From assembly GCA_037962975.1 (NCBI GenBank), contig CM075675.1, positions 29,018,501 to 29,082,500 of the forward strand: DNA of 64,000 nucleotides, given 5' to 3'. The DNA is from Clitoria ternatea (taxonomy: Eukaryota; Streptophyta; Magnoliopsida; Fabales; Fabaceae). This document shows, in pieces, positions 1-12,149 of the stretch (the stretch's first letter is position 1; each line of letters begins with the position of its first letter). The notes beneath the pieces are model-generated. The model did no database searches. It was not told where the DNA came from and worked only from the letters and a program-made list of their open reading frames with translations. The position numbers and the translations under genes were made by a program.

Positions 1-1323
1 GAGACAGAAGTTTGCTGGAAAGGAAAATTGTAATAGAAGTGTGTTTGCAGTTGTGTTTCGTGTGTGTGTTCTGAGAATCCTTAAGCTGGTTTAAATAGGG
101 AGAGAGTAAGTGGGATGGGGGACAGCTTTTCTGAGTGGCTGTTAGTGGAGTGATAATGGAGGGTCAGTAGGAATTAATTAAGAGGATAGGCTGAGTCAGT
201 GCCCATTTCTGGTCGTCCACTATCTATAATGCGCATGATTGAATTAAAATAATCATTACAAGACAAAATTGGAGTCAATACGCACTACTGATACTGAATA
301 CCGAGTGAAATTACCACTCGGTTAACCACTATACCGACTGGAATTCTCACTTCCGAGTCAACAATTGCAAGGCTCGCTTGAGCGTGGCCTGCTCGCTTGA
401 GCGAAGTATGCATCAGGGTCCTTCTCGCTCAAGCGGAATCCGACTCGCTTGAGCGAGTCTTCAAGTCTTCGCTCGGAATTCCTTTGAAACTGACTCAGGT
501 ACTCGGTTTCTCACTCGGTAATACCTCTCCAGACCAAGTCCTCTCTTTCTCAGAGTCTTCACTCAGAAATCCGAGTCTTCATTCACTTAATTCACTCGGT
601 TTAGGCCAACTTCTTCAATTATATTTCCAATTAAGGTTTATTTTAGCCATTACCTCTCGGAACAAGGCCTACACGTACGAGTCTCACTCGGTTTTGGTCC
701 AGTAGAGTATATCTCACTCGGAATTGGCTCCCTCTACCATCTTCCACTCGGTTTCCTAAGCAAATACACATGCAACCGTTCGGAATCCTTCCCAATTGAT
801 TCCACAACATACTCCAGTCGGTAGGAAGCATCAAATCAACATAAACATGAGTATATATGCATTCTTTCACTCGGAATACTTCAATCAGAGTAGTCTCCTT
901 CAGAAAAGGAAGCATTTGGCACGGTTTGACTCGGAAACGAGTCGTTCCAGGGTGTTTTGACTCGGAATTTCACCCAGAAGTGGTTCTCTTGAACACACTT
1001 CACTCAGAATTGCCTCTCAGGTCAGGACTCCACTCGGTGATAGCCTTCTCAGTCATGTTTTACTCGGAAAACATGATACTGACTCGGAATTCCTAATCAT
1101 TCACTCAGAATTCTTCTCTGTCACTCGGAACAGAGCTCTTTTCACTCGGTTTTTGCATAATTTCACTAATGGTCCATGTAATTTCTATTATTACGTGCAA
1201 AAATGACATTTTTGATATACTACAGACCATCAACAAGGTATATATTGACTTATTCTTGCTTACAAACCCTCCATAATTAAAATTTACAAGGATAAAATTA
1301 CTTCTAAAAAGAGGGATGTTACA
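1..1323 (-). mobile_element. Partial LTR rich in CACTCGG motifs, 5' end at 1323
   Basis: The stretch ends with GGGATGTTACA, the complement of an LTR start TGTAACATCCC. This resembles the start of the better preserved LTR at 24896-27331 (TGTGACATCCC). About 17 CTCGG-containing motifs (CACTCGG, GACTCGG) and several CACTCAG variants are scattered through it, together with a short GCTTGAGCG repeat block at about 370-460. No polypurine tract lies to the right of 1323, so this looks like an outer end: a 5' LTR or solo LTR on the minus strand whose remainder lies left of the window. Small ORFs in this stretch are not credible genes. Confidence 0.6.
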
Positions 1324-1331
1324 CTAATCAT

Positions 1332-1820
1332 TAGGGATAAAAATGGGTCAGGTCAGGCCGTCGGGGGCCTATGGCCCGGCTCGTTTAAAACCTACATAGG
1401 CCAAGCTTATCGGGCTAGAAGGCCAGGCTTAGGCTTTTAAAAAAGCCTTTTTAACTAAATAGGTCAGGCCACAGGCTTTCTAAAAAGCCTTTGAAGCCCA
1501 ACAGACCGGACTATTTAATTAGATTAATTGTTAATTAGTTATATATAATATATTTATAACATAAAATAATATATATATATATTATTAAATATTTACAAAT
1601 TTACAATTAAAAAAATTAGGAGAGAATGGAACACAATTTTTTTTAGGTTGGTTTTGGCATTTTAAAAGTTTCACTATAAACAGACCTTTTAAATAGGCTT
1701 TTAAACAGGCCAGGCCTTCAAACAGGCCAGTACAGGCCTTAACTCAGACCTTGAAAATTTGATGTAGGTCAGGCTCAGGTCTTTCAAAGCCTGGCCTGGC
1801 CTGACCCATTTTCACCCTTA
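1332..1820. mobile_element. Small non-autonomous inverted-repeat element (hAT-like MITE)
   Basis: The left end reads TAGGGATAAAAATGGGTCAG. The right end is the imperfect complement, finishing CTGACCCATTTTCACCCTTA. Both termini continue into GGCCAGGC-type repeats on the inner side, so the terminal inverted region is long, and the middle is AT-rich. There is no coding capacity. Ends of this kind are common in plant hAT-derived MITEs, but no clear 8-bp target duplication is visible, so the superfamily is an inference. Confidence 0.5.
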
Positions 1821-3595
1821 TGTGTGACAAGAAAATGACATGTCAATGTAATCGAATAACCATACTATCATGTCTTAACTCCAAAATGACATCAACTACC
1901 AGCGCAATAACCCTAAAAGCACCAAGCTTCTATAGTCTTTCATCTAATATATGGTTATTAAAACTAAAGGTAGCAAGTTCTACAATCTTACATCAAATAT
2001 CAAAACAATGTCTAGTTGGCCAAGGATAACTTTGATTTATAAAAAAATGTTAACTCTTTACCTATAACAACTAGAAAGAAATAAGTTTTGACTTTGATAC
2101 CATGTTAAAGTTCCAACTCAAAACCAATTGGCAAATGAAAAGAGTGACTCAACATGTATTTAAATCATACAATATATCATGAGACAGACAATATAAGACT
2201 TTCAACATGAAAATAACTAAAATATATATTATAAGTAGTATTCTTGTCTCAATTATATAATTATTCAACCTAATCACAATTGAATAGCGAAATCTATACA
2301 ATAATAAAAAAAATAGAACATTCATCAATATTTGATAAAAATTGGGTGTAATCATATAAAGAAAAAATATTCCAAGTTTTTATAAAATATATCTTTTTAT
2401 ATCTTTTAGTATTGACAATGTCAATAGAAACAAGCCCCGTCCCAGAATTACACGAACGAAGAAAACAAGGCATCCTATCAAGATTAATAGTATTTTTATA
2501 ATCAAATTGTGGCACCAGTTCATGCTCATGCACTGATAAAGCAAAACTGATAAATGAATTCTTTATGAAAATTGGCCAAGCAAGCCCCAACCCACAGATG
2601 AGAAGGATAAGGCATAATCAATTCAACAATTTAAAAGTTGCATTCAATTTAGAATAATTAGATCCTAATTCATATAAATAGGATCGAATATCAAATGTAA
2701 GAAAATTTATAATCATCCAGAAATAAATCTATGACTTTAAAATACCAATTCAATACTTGCTTGTTGTGAATATTACTAATTGAACCGTGAACAACCTTTT
2801 GTTATTGTAATCTCGTGAAAATGAGTAGTCAAACTATTTATTAATGGCTAAAGCAATAAGAATAATATGTATCTTATAAGCACTTCACCTTAATTCAATG
2901 CCTCTGGAAGTAGCAAATTTCAACTTCAACTTGAGCATTTTCAAATTGAATGCTACCTTGCATTCTAGAATCACTCTTCAGTGGCAAGTTGGATGACTGT
3001 TTATCAGCAAATAGTTCAAATGTACTACCATCTGAAATAACACAACCAACCATGGAAAATTCTAATATCCTCAGACATTTTTAGTCAATAAAGACTGATA
3101 AAATTTTGACACATGGTTGATACCTTTTAGCAATTATTTTTGACGGTAGATGTAATCCAAGGGTCATATAGGCAGGTAAAATATTAAAACGGGACTGGAT
3201 AGATCCAGTTATGTGTACATGTTTTTTTCCAAAAAAAAAACTTGAAAGGTGTTTTTATAATTAAATAGGGACATAATACTGAATCCATGGTCATAATCGT
3301 CAGAAAAGAAGATATGTATACATTTACAATTGAAACACAGGGGACAAACTACACTTCTTTACTCTCTTAAATTCTATGAATTTTGATTGTCACTACAAAA
3401 TCTCAACGCTTACTTGCGCGGCAATGGCAAATCAGGTGTGTAAATTTTTTTTCTAATGGATTCATATATTTTTGAAATAAGTTTTTTAAGCTTGCTTAAA
3501 ATATTTTTTTTGATAAAATACATAAGTAATATCTACAATATGATTGTTATTCTGGATATTAACATTAATAACGGTTTATTATAATTAGTACTATT
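1821..3595. other. Intergenic, no gene identified
   Basis: This is AT-rich sequence without a convincing gene. On the minus strand about 2890-3085 there is an open, exon-like stretch with ordinary amino-acid composition, which I could not assign to a family. A short motif TTTGATACCATGTTAAAG at 2090-2107 resembles dispersed plant repeats. Treat both as unassigned. Confidence 0.4.
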
Positions 3596-3667
3596 TTATT
3601 TATTTATTATTATTATTATTCAACATTATCAGTATTAATATTATTATTATTACTATTATCAGTATTA

Positions 3668-3708
<41 letters not shown>

Positions 3709-3735
3709 AATATTATTATTAGTAGTAGTATGATT
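3596..3735. repeat. ATT/TAT trinucleotide microsatellite
   Basis: A run of TAT/ATT triplets with a few interruptions (CAGTATTA units near 3629 and 3660) precedes the FAR1-like pseudogene. It may lie in a former intron, because the next 50 bases end in a TTGTAG acceptor-like site. Confidence 0.8.
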
Positions 3736-3789
3736 ATAATTTTGAAAGTATGTTTCTGTCATACTGGTTGTAGGTTAATGTTGAAGAAA

Positions 3790-5886
3790 GCATGGGTAAT
3801 CCAAGATTTGTTGACTTGCTAGCGAAAATGGAAGACATTTCACCGACACAAGTTTGATGTATGCGTTTTATGGAGTTAGAGGAAGCATACCTGTTCTACA
3901 ATAAGTATGGGAAGTCAAATGGGTTTAGTATAAGAAAAAATAGGAGACAAAAAAATAAGAATGAAAAATTAATATGGCAACAGTTTACGTGTTCAAGTGA
4001 AGGGGTTAGGCGTGTAAGACTAACCAATTTGGACAACAGACAAAGAGATCATCGACGTAAGACTAGATTTGGTTGTTTGGCAGAAATGTAGATACAATTC
4101 GATTCAGAACGAGGAGATTGGTTTGTGACTTTTTTCTACGATGACCATACCCATTGTTTGGTGGGGGACAATTACAACGGGTTGTTAAGATCCCATCGAA
4201 AAATGTTAGATGTCGACGTGACTCAAATGGAAATTATGAGGAGCAGTGGGATTAGTACAACGAAAGTGTACAACACATTTGTAACACAGTCTGGAAGGTT
4301 TGATTTAGTTGGGTTTAGACAGAGAGACATGTATAATGAGATACAAAAATCACGACTATTGGAGGATTCAGAAGTGGCAGAGGCGGAGAAATTCTTGGTT
4401 GCGTTGCATGAGGTTGATTTGTATCTGTTTTGGAGTCATAAGACCAATAACGATGGAAGATTGTTACATTTGTTTTGGAGTGACAGAACTAGTCAGCAAG
4501 ACTACCAGATTTTTGGTGATGTGTTAGCGTTTGATGTGACATACAAAAGAAACAAGTATAAGTGTCTGGTTATGATCTTGAGTGGTGTGAATCATCACAA
4601 GCAAACTTGTGTTTTTGGTATCAGACGAGCGGATCCCAACATATGTTTGGTTGCTGGAACAGTTTCTGATTGCGAGTGAGGGTAAAATGCCAAAGTGTGT
4701 CATTATATATGGGGATCAAGCAATGAAGCAAGCGATTAGTTGAGTATTTCCATATGCTTATCATAGGTTATGTAGTTGGCATTTGATAAGGAATGTTACA
4801 ACTAAATTTCATAACCCCGGGTTCACTAAGATGTTTACTAAATGCATGCTTAGTGATTGTACCATTGCCCAGTTTGAGGATAAGTAGAATGCTGCTTTAC
4901 TGGAATGTGACTTGGTTCATGATGTTTATGCACAGGAGTTATATGCAAAGAGAAAACATTAGGTGACTGCGTATTTGAAGGGGAATTTCTTTGCGGGTAT
5001 GCGAACAACTTCTCGATGTGAAGGTTTGCATGCCCAAATGGGCTGGTACGTTGATGTGAGGAATAACCTGAAGGAATTTTTATTCAACTTTTACAGGTGT
5101 GTTTCACATATGCGTAACAATGAGGTAGAGCAAGATTTCAAGTCAATGTATGTGGAACCGGTGATGGTGACCCATGTTGTGATGTTGGAAAGTTTTGGTG
5201 CGAGTCTATATACAAGAAAAATCTTCGGTGACTTTCGTTTGTTGTTGGAAAAGTCAGGAGGGTATCAAGTTGTTGACGTTTTGCAAGGCATATCTCAAAC
5301 AAGCTATAAGGTTACATTCACGTCAAACAACCACGTTGACAGAATCGTCTCACATTGGGAAAGTTGTGACGATATCCGTTGCTCATGCATGGGGATGGAA
5401 TCGACAGGTTTACCGTGTGTGCATATTCTGACTATGTTAAAGTATTTAGATGTTTAGTACCTACCCTCATGTTTGGTTTATCGAAGATGGACAAAGAATA
5501 CAAAAATGGGTGTCAGCATCCCCAAAGGTTGTGCATTGGCATCTGATGACCAAGAGACAAGATTTAAACTTTGGTTTGGTATGTTGAATTTTACGGCGTG
5601 CAATGTTTATCGTCTTGCTTGTCTTTCCGACGAAGACTTTAGACAGATAAGGAACAAGCTTGCTGATGAGAAAAAAAGGTTACTGGCTAAGTATGTCAGA
5701 GCTGGGAACCATATAGTGAACACTAATGAGCCCATTAACAGCAACTGTGCAAGTGCAAACAAAGGTCATGTTAGCACACGCCATGTTACGAGGTGTTCTA
5801 TCTGCAAGCAGCCAGGACATACAAGGAAGAAATGTCAAATGCTTAACTCAGGCAAAGGACCATCTTGTTCACACAATGCCATGTAG
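3790..5886 (+). pseudogene. FAR1/FHY3-type MULE transposase, decayed
   Basis: The translated pieces follow the order of FAR1-related (MULE-derived) transposases. A FAR1 DNA-binding segment (3870-4010, with AYLFYNKYGKSNGFSIRKN) comes first. A MULE transposase core follows (about 4500-5200, with DVLAFDVTYKRNKYKCLV carrying the first catalytic-type Asp, and later a WHLIRN stretch). Then come a SWIM-type zinc finger (about 5370-5440, CSCMGMESTGLPCVHIL) and a C-terminal CCHC knuckle (5785-5840, CSICKQPGHTRKKC). In-frame stops occur at 3855, 4089, about 4740, 4886, 4960 and 5455, and the frame changes once near 4620-4670. The gene is therefore broken. FAR1-type proteins are either transposases or domesticated light-signalling factors. 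The damage and the convergent Ulp1-like neighbour favour a transposon copy. Confidence 0.85.
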
Positions 5887-6429
5887 TGATAGTGGGGGTG
5901 TTACTGTAATGTTGATGTTTTGTTTTGCTATAATAAGTTTGAGTTACTTAACATGTCTACAATGTTATGTTGCAATGATGAATTAAATTGTTTAATAAAA
6001 TGTAATGTCTAACATAAATTTTATCTGCTCTTATAATAATATGCAACCTTGTATTAAATAGTTATGTGTAACTACATCTTTGGAATTTCTATTACAATAG
6101 GGTGTTAAGATGAAGTGTTACAGTTAGGCTTTATTAGTATAGTAATTTGTGAAGTTAGTTATTGATTTTAAGTGTAGATTTGCAATGTCTACAATGTTCT
6201 TATAATAATATCTTACAATAATACGTTATACATGTTATAAGCTTCATTTGTCAACTTATAATGAAGATTTGCAATGTTACAATAATATCTTAAAATAATA
6301 CATTGTGTTTTAATACATTATTACATTGTGTTTTAGATTGAAATTCAATTTAGCAAGACATAACGTTAGCCATAAAAATCACACGCAGCCATGAAACGAA
6401 ACATGAAAATTATAACTTCATTACGGCTC

Positions 6430-9015
6430 TTTTAAATTGAAAATTACACATTCAAACGATTTACTACAAGGTCACAGAATTTGTAATCAGGTAGAGCTAC
6501 TCCACACCATTTGAATTGCATTCTCAATATACTCCTTGACATCATTACCAGAGCTCAATATGCCTTGGGTTGCAATTTTTATTCGCACCAATGGCTTGCT
6601 CAACTACCATTCACAAGAAATTGAATCAATTTACAGAATATCTTTTTAAGCTAATTATCTTATTTCTGAGTTTAGTAACTCATTTCTTAGTTTAGGGTAA
6701 CAAACTTACCACCCCAATCATATTCTTTTGAAAATGGTCTCCCATGTTGAGCCAATCAAAGACCCAAATAGCAGTTAGAGCTTGACCCTAGGTTGGGTAT
6801 TCCTCTTGGCTCAACAATCTTCCAATTTTCAAAGTCAGCACCGCTTTCAATTATACCGGGAATAAAGTAATCAGAGACGAGCATTTGACTCAACATACGA
6901 GCCTACACAAACATTTAACCATACCCATTAGCCAAGTTAAATCACTCTAATGATTAACCAAATTTAATAACGTCTTACTATTGTTTCAACGTTCTTCACT
7001 CTAAAGGGGTCCTTATCGTTACTGGGAAATATGTCAAGTTTATGAATTTCATGGTCTTTTATATTAACAACCGTAAGATACCAGTGATTATCTTCTTTAA
7101 TGGGAACATAGATCTACATCATAGGAAAAATTGTCTTAATACATGTGTTAGAGACAAACTATGCAGTTTTAAGTTGGAGACAATTTCATACCCATATAAG
7201 ATAGACACTCCCAGGCATCCAATCTAAACCATAATCAGTGATAAGGTCACCAATAGGGTGACCTCCCAAAACATTCTCCTGTTATGTTTAGTAGTTGGAT
7301 TAGTTAAAAAATTCATGCAACTTGATGTGAATAAAAGAAATTGATAAAACTAGATGATTGTTCTCACAGCAAACGAATGTGGCAAACACCACACGGTAAC
7401 CTTGTCATTGGTTCAGTTGCCACTTGCATGGTTCAAGCACACCATTTGAAATATCTACAAAATAACATACGTAAGTACTCCAACGATTTACTACACCTTT
7501 AACTTTTTAATCTTCGTCTTACCTTATCAAATACCGTATTACCAGGAACCAAACAATGAAAGTCTCCATGATGCAACATAAAGTTGCTTGCTGAGAAAAC
7601 AACGTCACTACAATGTTTCACCATGCATACGTTAGTTACTGCTTACCCTACGTCTTTGGCCAATAAATATAAAATCTACTTACCCACTGTCCAAACTTGC
7701 TCCAAAATTATAATACGCAGTCATTAGTTCATGTTTGAATAGACCAAAATCAGCTATGATTTTAAATTTACATTTTAGATGCTGTATTCAGTTGATGTTG
7801 AAGCTATTAGTAAGCTATTAGTAAAAAAATAACCACATGAAAAAATCAAACTTAATGCGTTAAATATAAAAAAGTAACATTTGGAAGGACAAATCCAACA
7901 CCCCTTCTGCAGAGTGATAATGTGGGCCTCGAGTCAGACGGGGAAGGACCAGGGAACACTTGTAAGGAGGTTTGACTTGATATTTGTGCAGGCCCAGATG
8001 GACTCAACCTGGGCCGGGACAGTGGAGGGACCAAACGAGAACATATTTCATTTGAAGATCGAGTGTTATTTGAGTATGGTTCAGATATGCTAGTCCTTTT
8101 TCCCAAACGTGTGTGAGTTACTCCCTTGTCAAACAGAATAAGCCAAAATAAAAACCTTGCAAAGGTATTCAAACACAAAATGCTTGTTCATAACCCTAAG
8201 CAAACATGAAAACATAATTTTTAACTTATTTTACCTGCAAGGTGATTGGTGCGGAACACCCTCCTATAATTACGTGATGTTTCCCTTTCCTTGCCCCAAG
8301 TTGCTCAACCTGATCCCCATCTAATAACACCACCCTATGGGGTGATACATCAGCCAAGTAAGTATCTATGTGGAAGTCATCAACATCAACAACTTTAGAT
8401 TTACCCTTTTCTTTCAACTGGGTATCTTCAACCACCACCTTTGGGAGTGGTTGTTGACCAAATTGGTGACAAGTGTTTGGTGACTTACCCTTTTCTTTCA
8501 ATTGGGTATCTTCAACATCCACCTTTGGGGGTGGTTGTTGACCAGACTGGTGACAAGTGTTTGGGACAGGTTGGTTCCCACATAAGAAGGGTAACATAGC
8601 AACCAATATACGCAAGTTGTCAACCTCAGTTTTCAACCAGTGTATTTACATTTCAGATTGTGCTTGGCGATCACCTAACTGTTTCATATATGCTAACATT
8701 TGATCTACTAATGTTGGTGGCAGCAAACCTGGGTTAATGTTTGAACCCATTCTAGGATTAAAGTTACCTAAACCATCTATCGCATAAGTTTCTCTATGTT
8801 TCTAGCTAAGCGTGACTTACATTCCACAAATGGTTCCCTTTTTAACATACTCAGATTACCAATATTGGTTGGTGTAATTAATGTCTATATTAATGCCTTT
8901 ATTAACTGCAACCCCTAAATAATCATTACTAATACCGCGTATGAGATCTTTTAGTTCAGAAGAAAATTTGCCCATGTCAGTATTTGTAGCCAGTGAACGT
9001 CTAATCATAAATAGT
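6430..9015 (-). pseudogene. Ulp1 (C48) SUMO-protease-like gene of a MULE, decayed
   Basis: Reading leftwards from 9015, an open N-terminal part is interrupted near 8890, 8800 and 8645. It leads into a 136-residue open segment (8636-8226) with a duplicated linker of about 30 residues (core QLKEKGKS). The catalytic region is at about 7110-6720: VPIKEDNHWYLTVVNIKDHE carries the His of the C48 triad in the usual HWYL context. It is followed by a LDIFPS segment, where the family's Asp-containing stretch is expected, and by AIWVFDWLNMGDHF, which corresponds to the segment around the catalytic Cys. The Cys itself is not visible in this frame. Introns appear likely, for example a donor near 7190. Ulp1-like genes are carried by plant MULEs (Kaonashi-type), and this one lies tail to tail with the FAR1/MULE transposase. 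Confidence 0.7.
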
Positions 9016-9039
9016 ACCTATTGTACTTATAACATTTTG

Positions 9040-9420
9040 AAAAACAGCCCGCCAATACATAAAATACTTAAATGATAAAATACTTAAATAACCATACAAT
9101 TTTAAATTTTGAAATTACTATCAAAGTAAATGAAAGCCTTTTTCATAAAATTACCTAACGAGCTCAAAAATGAAACTCAAAGTTTAAATGAACGCTTATA
9201 TCATAAAATCATCGTACGACAATAATCACCAAACTAAAATACTTAAATGACCATAAAATTTAATTTTTAAAGTTATCATCAAAGTTAAAATTACCAAATT
9301 CATAAAGTTTAAATGATCGCCTTTATCATAAAATCACCTTATGACAATAATCACCATAAAATGTAAATTTTAAAATTACCATCAAAGTTAAAATTACGAA
9401 ATTCATAAAGTTGTCATCCT
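9040..9420. repeat. Degenerate direct repeats, about 125 bp
   Basis: Blocks containing AAAATACTTAAATGACCATAAAA, TATCATAAAATCA, CGACAATAATCACCA and AAAGTTTAAATGA recur two to three times in the same order. They are AT-rich and non-coding. Confidence 0.55.
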
Positions 9421-9473
9421 ATACGAGAAATCTAAACAAACTACTATCGCGGTTTCTACTAATTGATTTATTA

Positions 9474-9570
9474 AATATTTTTTAATTGTTTTATTTTAGT
9501 TACATTATTTTAATTGATTTATTTTAGATAACTTATTTTAATTGATTTATTTTAGTTAACTAATTTTTAA
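9474..9570. repeat. Short minisatellite, about 30-bp unit
   Basis: Three to four imperfect copies of a unit containing TTTTAATTGATTTATTTTAG follow each other directly. Confidence 0.65.
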
Positions 9571-9708
9571 CTGCCCAAACCTTTTATTTTTCACTTACAC
9601 ACACAGCGAAAGGCTCCTATGTTTTCCATCACCACCTACATCAGTTAAGAAATTGAATTAATAACCCAAACATGTTAAAGCATAAAAAAAACATAAACCA
9701 ACAGTTTC

Positions 9709-9709
<1 letters not shown>

Positions 9710-9751
<42 letters not shown>

Positions 9752-9753
9752 GA
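9710..9753. repeat. ATT microsatellite, about 14 triplets
   Basis: An uninterrupted TAT/ATT run. The poly-Asn stretch it would encode on the minus strand is an artefact of the repeat. Confidence 0.9.
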
Positions 9754-10171
9754 GAAAATACTCATCTTTTTTTAGACATACAAAAGGCTTCCTTGAACAG
9801 CCCTCTTCTTTCTTGCGTAAGTACCATAAGTGAACCAATGTAGTCCTTTGGTGTAAGCATCTCAATCTGTACATAACCACACAGCTTATGGATTAACAGC
9901 TTTAGCCCAAATTGTAATGAACAGTCCATAAAGCAAACTATAACATGAAAAATGAGCTTGGGAATTAGATGAAATTACAATATCACAACACTAGGAGCAG
10001 TGGTTATCAGGCTCAAATTGTTTTAAGAAAAGGTGAATTGACAAATATAGAAAAATGTTAATGATGTTTGTTTGCTTACTTTGGGGTTAATTTCCCTAAT
10101 ATGACATATATCACACTAGTTATTTCAGGTAGACTAAAGACTAGCAAATAACAATTTTTAGCAATTTAATT

Positions 10172-10570
10172 CATTATATTTCAAGTTTAGAGAGATCAAT
10201 TGCACGCTGACCAGTGACTAATTCAAGACCTCTTATGCCATTTCCAAAAACATCAGTTTTTTATGTTGATTTTCGAGTGGACAAATACTCAGAGGCAATA
10301 TGACCCATTGTGCCCCTCACTTGAGTGGTAACATGAGTCATCCTTCCACCAACCAACTTGGCTAGCCTAAAATCACCAAGAACAGCTTCAAACTCATTAT
10401 CTAATAGGATATTTGCAGCCTTCAGATCACGATGAATTACCTTAGGATTGCATTGCTCATGCAGCTACTCCAAACCATGGGCTGTGTCAAAAGCCACGTG
10501 TTTCCTTGTTGGCCCATCCAAGCCTTTCTCACCAGGTTTTAAATCTAAGCCAGCACATAGAAATAATGTT
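10172..10570 (-). pseudogene. SERK/BAK1-type receptor kinase fragment
   Basis: On the minus strand the sequence encodes a kinase fragment. It has a region like the LDWPTRK..A..TA.GLE helix, then HRDLKAANILLDNEFEAVLG (catalytic loop HRD with the N of ANILL), then DFRLAKL in place of the DFG motif. RGTMGHIASEYLST follows (activation and P+1 loop) and finally a TDVFGNGI..LELVTGQRA helix. This order and wording match the kinase domain of SERK-family LRR receptor kinases. There are in-frame stops (within the GLEYLH equivalent near 10468 and after STRKST near 10270), and the upstream LRR and transmembrane exons are missing. It is a dead fragment. Confidence 0.85.
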
Positions 10571-11590
10571 AAGCAATAATTCTCGTATTTAATTTCACTA
10601 TGGACTACTCATCATATCTCTTCATGTATATATGCCCCTTCAAACTGTACATTTTAATTGAACATAACATAGCATATACATATTATGGTCTTAAAGACTT
10701 TCACATGTTTTTTGTGTGTTAGTTACAATTATTCTCATTTTAAAATAATCTTGTTTGGAGCTTAATGATAGTTAAAGTTCCTTGTCTTAAGACACTTCTC
10801 ACAATCTCATCCTCTAAGCCACAACTCATTGGTCTAATGTTATAAACAACAATTTAATTTATGCAGTAAAGGGAGAGCAATGTGTGGAAGAAGTTGATTA
10901 TCAGTTTTTTTTTTACCTCTCAATCGATATGGTACACTTTTATTCATTTCCTTTTGTTTTTATGTGATTCACGCAAATGATGAACTTTTTTGGTTTCATC
11001 TATTTTGGTTTACATGGGACTGGAACCTACCCCCAACCGTATAACATATCATTGTTATTACTTCTTCATTTACTTGTTCTATGGCCTAGTGGTAGAAGAT
11101 CTGTATTTTGGTGAGACATAAAATTTAACTGAAAAAAGCCTATCCACATTCAACTAATTTGGCAATCTGTACACACTCTAGAGAAATCCATCCACTTCCA
11201 GCAGCACAACATACACATAATTGGCCTGAATTATAATTAAGTTTTGGTATTTAAGTGGTTTGGAAGTAATGGGTACCTTAGCATAACAAAATGCCTGCAA
11301 AAAGATAACTACAAAAAAATAAAAATAAAAACTAATCATGAGAGCAAAATAAGTTCTTTTAAACTTACTCCAACAAATTTTATGGTCAATATCAACTCAT
11401 GTAAAAATAGTTTATTACAACTAATAACCTGTAAATGCAAAAAACTGTAAATTACAGCTAAAGAGCAAAATCAATGTATTGTTTGGCAAGACAAAGAAAA
11501 TCAAAATAGAGAAAAACTAAAAACCGACAACAGCTTTAGTTCAGGCAGATATTCAGCACACAGAAAAAAATCATTCACAATTAAAAAAAA
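10571..11590. other. Intergenic, nothing recognised
   Basis: AT-rich sequence with no convincing open frame, RNA gene or element end. Confidence 0.5.
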
Positions 11591-12133
11591 ACACTCACTT
11601 GGTTAGGAGCATTTGAGCTTTCATCTTCAAAATCAAAACGCCATTCTGGTGATACCCAACTAGCAAACACAAAAGTTTCTTATATTAGATAGGAAAATGA
11701 TATAATCTAAAGGGGATACAGAAAAGAGGAAGAAGAGAAAAGGCACTAGCAAACACTTATCTTTTTTCAGACTTCAGATATGGTGGTTTGCACTCCTTCC
11801 TCCTTACACCTCTATTTTTGTGAGTCTAACCCCAACCAATAAGCCGACAAGGAACCACCTTTGTATAGTTAGATCAACACCTTCATTTCTAGGATCTTCT
11901 TCACCCGTGGCAGCATCTTCTCCGCCGTTCAAATATGAAACCCTTGCACAGTGGTGATCCTATAAATGACTTGCCTCCTCATAGCTATGGTACGAGGCAT
12001 AGCATGCATGTGGGTATCCAGACGTCTCCATTTGGCCGTCGCTCCAACAGCTATAAACCCAGGGTTGCGACCTTTAAACACCACATACCATTTTTTAAGG
12101 ACGGGGTTTCTTCGAACCTTCGAAGCCAGCCAT
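11591..12133 (-). pseudogene. RNase H1 N-terminal (hybrid-binding) domain remnant
   Basis: A minus-strand ATG at 12133 begins MAGFEGSKKP, and the frame is soon lost. In a second frame follows KKWYVVFKGRNPG, and in a third VYSCWSDGQMETSGYPHACY and SYHSYEEASHL. Together these are the parts of the plant RNase H1 N-terminal RNA:DNA-hybrid-binding domain (PF01693 family, named after but not limited to caulimovirus viroplasmin). Two frameshifts (near 12100 and 12060) and a stop at about 11968 disable it. An exon-like piece ending in a consensus donor (11600-11660, SPEWRFDFEDESSNAPNQ) may be a later exon. No RNase H catalytic domain is seen. Confidence 0.65.
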
Positions 12134-12149
12134 GAAACACGAAGAAAGA

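Noticed and set aside
2890..3085. Possible ABC-transporter exon on the minus strand
   Set aside because: The open frame looks protein-like but lacks any defining motif (no Walker or signature sequence), so no family is assigned.
9641..9880. ORF with 14 consecutive Asn
   Set aside because: Produced by the ATT microsatellite; no flanking domain.
11930..12133. Endogenous caulimovirus, suggested by a viroplasmin-type domain
   Set aside because: The domain is the cellular RNase H1 N-terminal form. No movement protein, coat protein or viral polymerase lies nearby.
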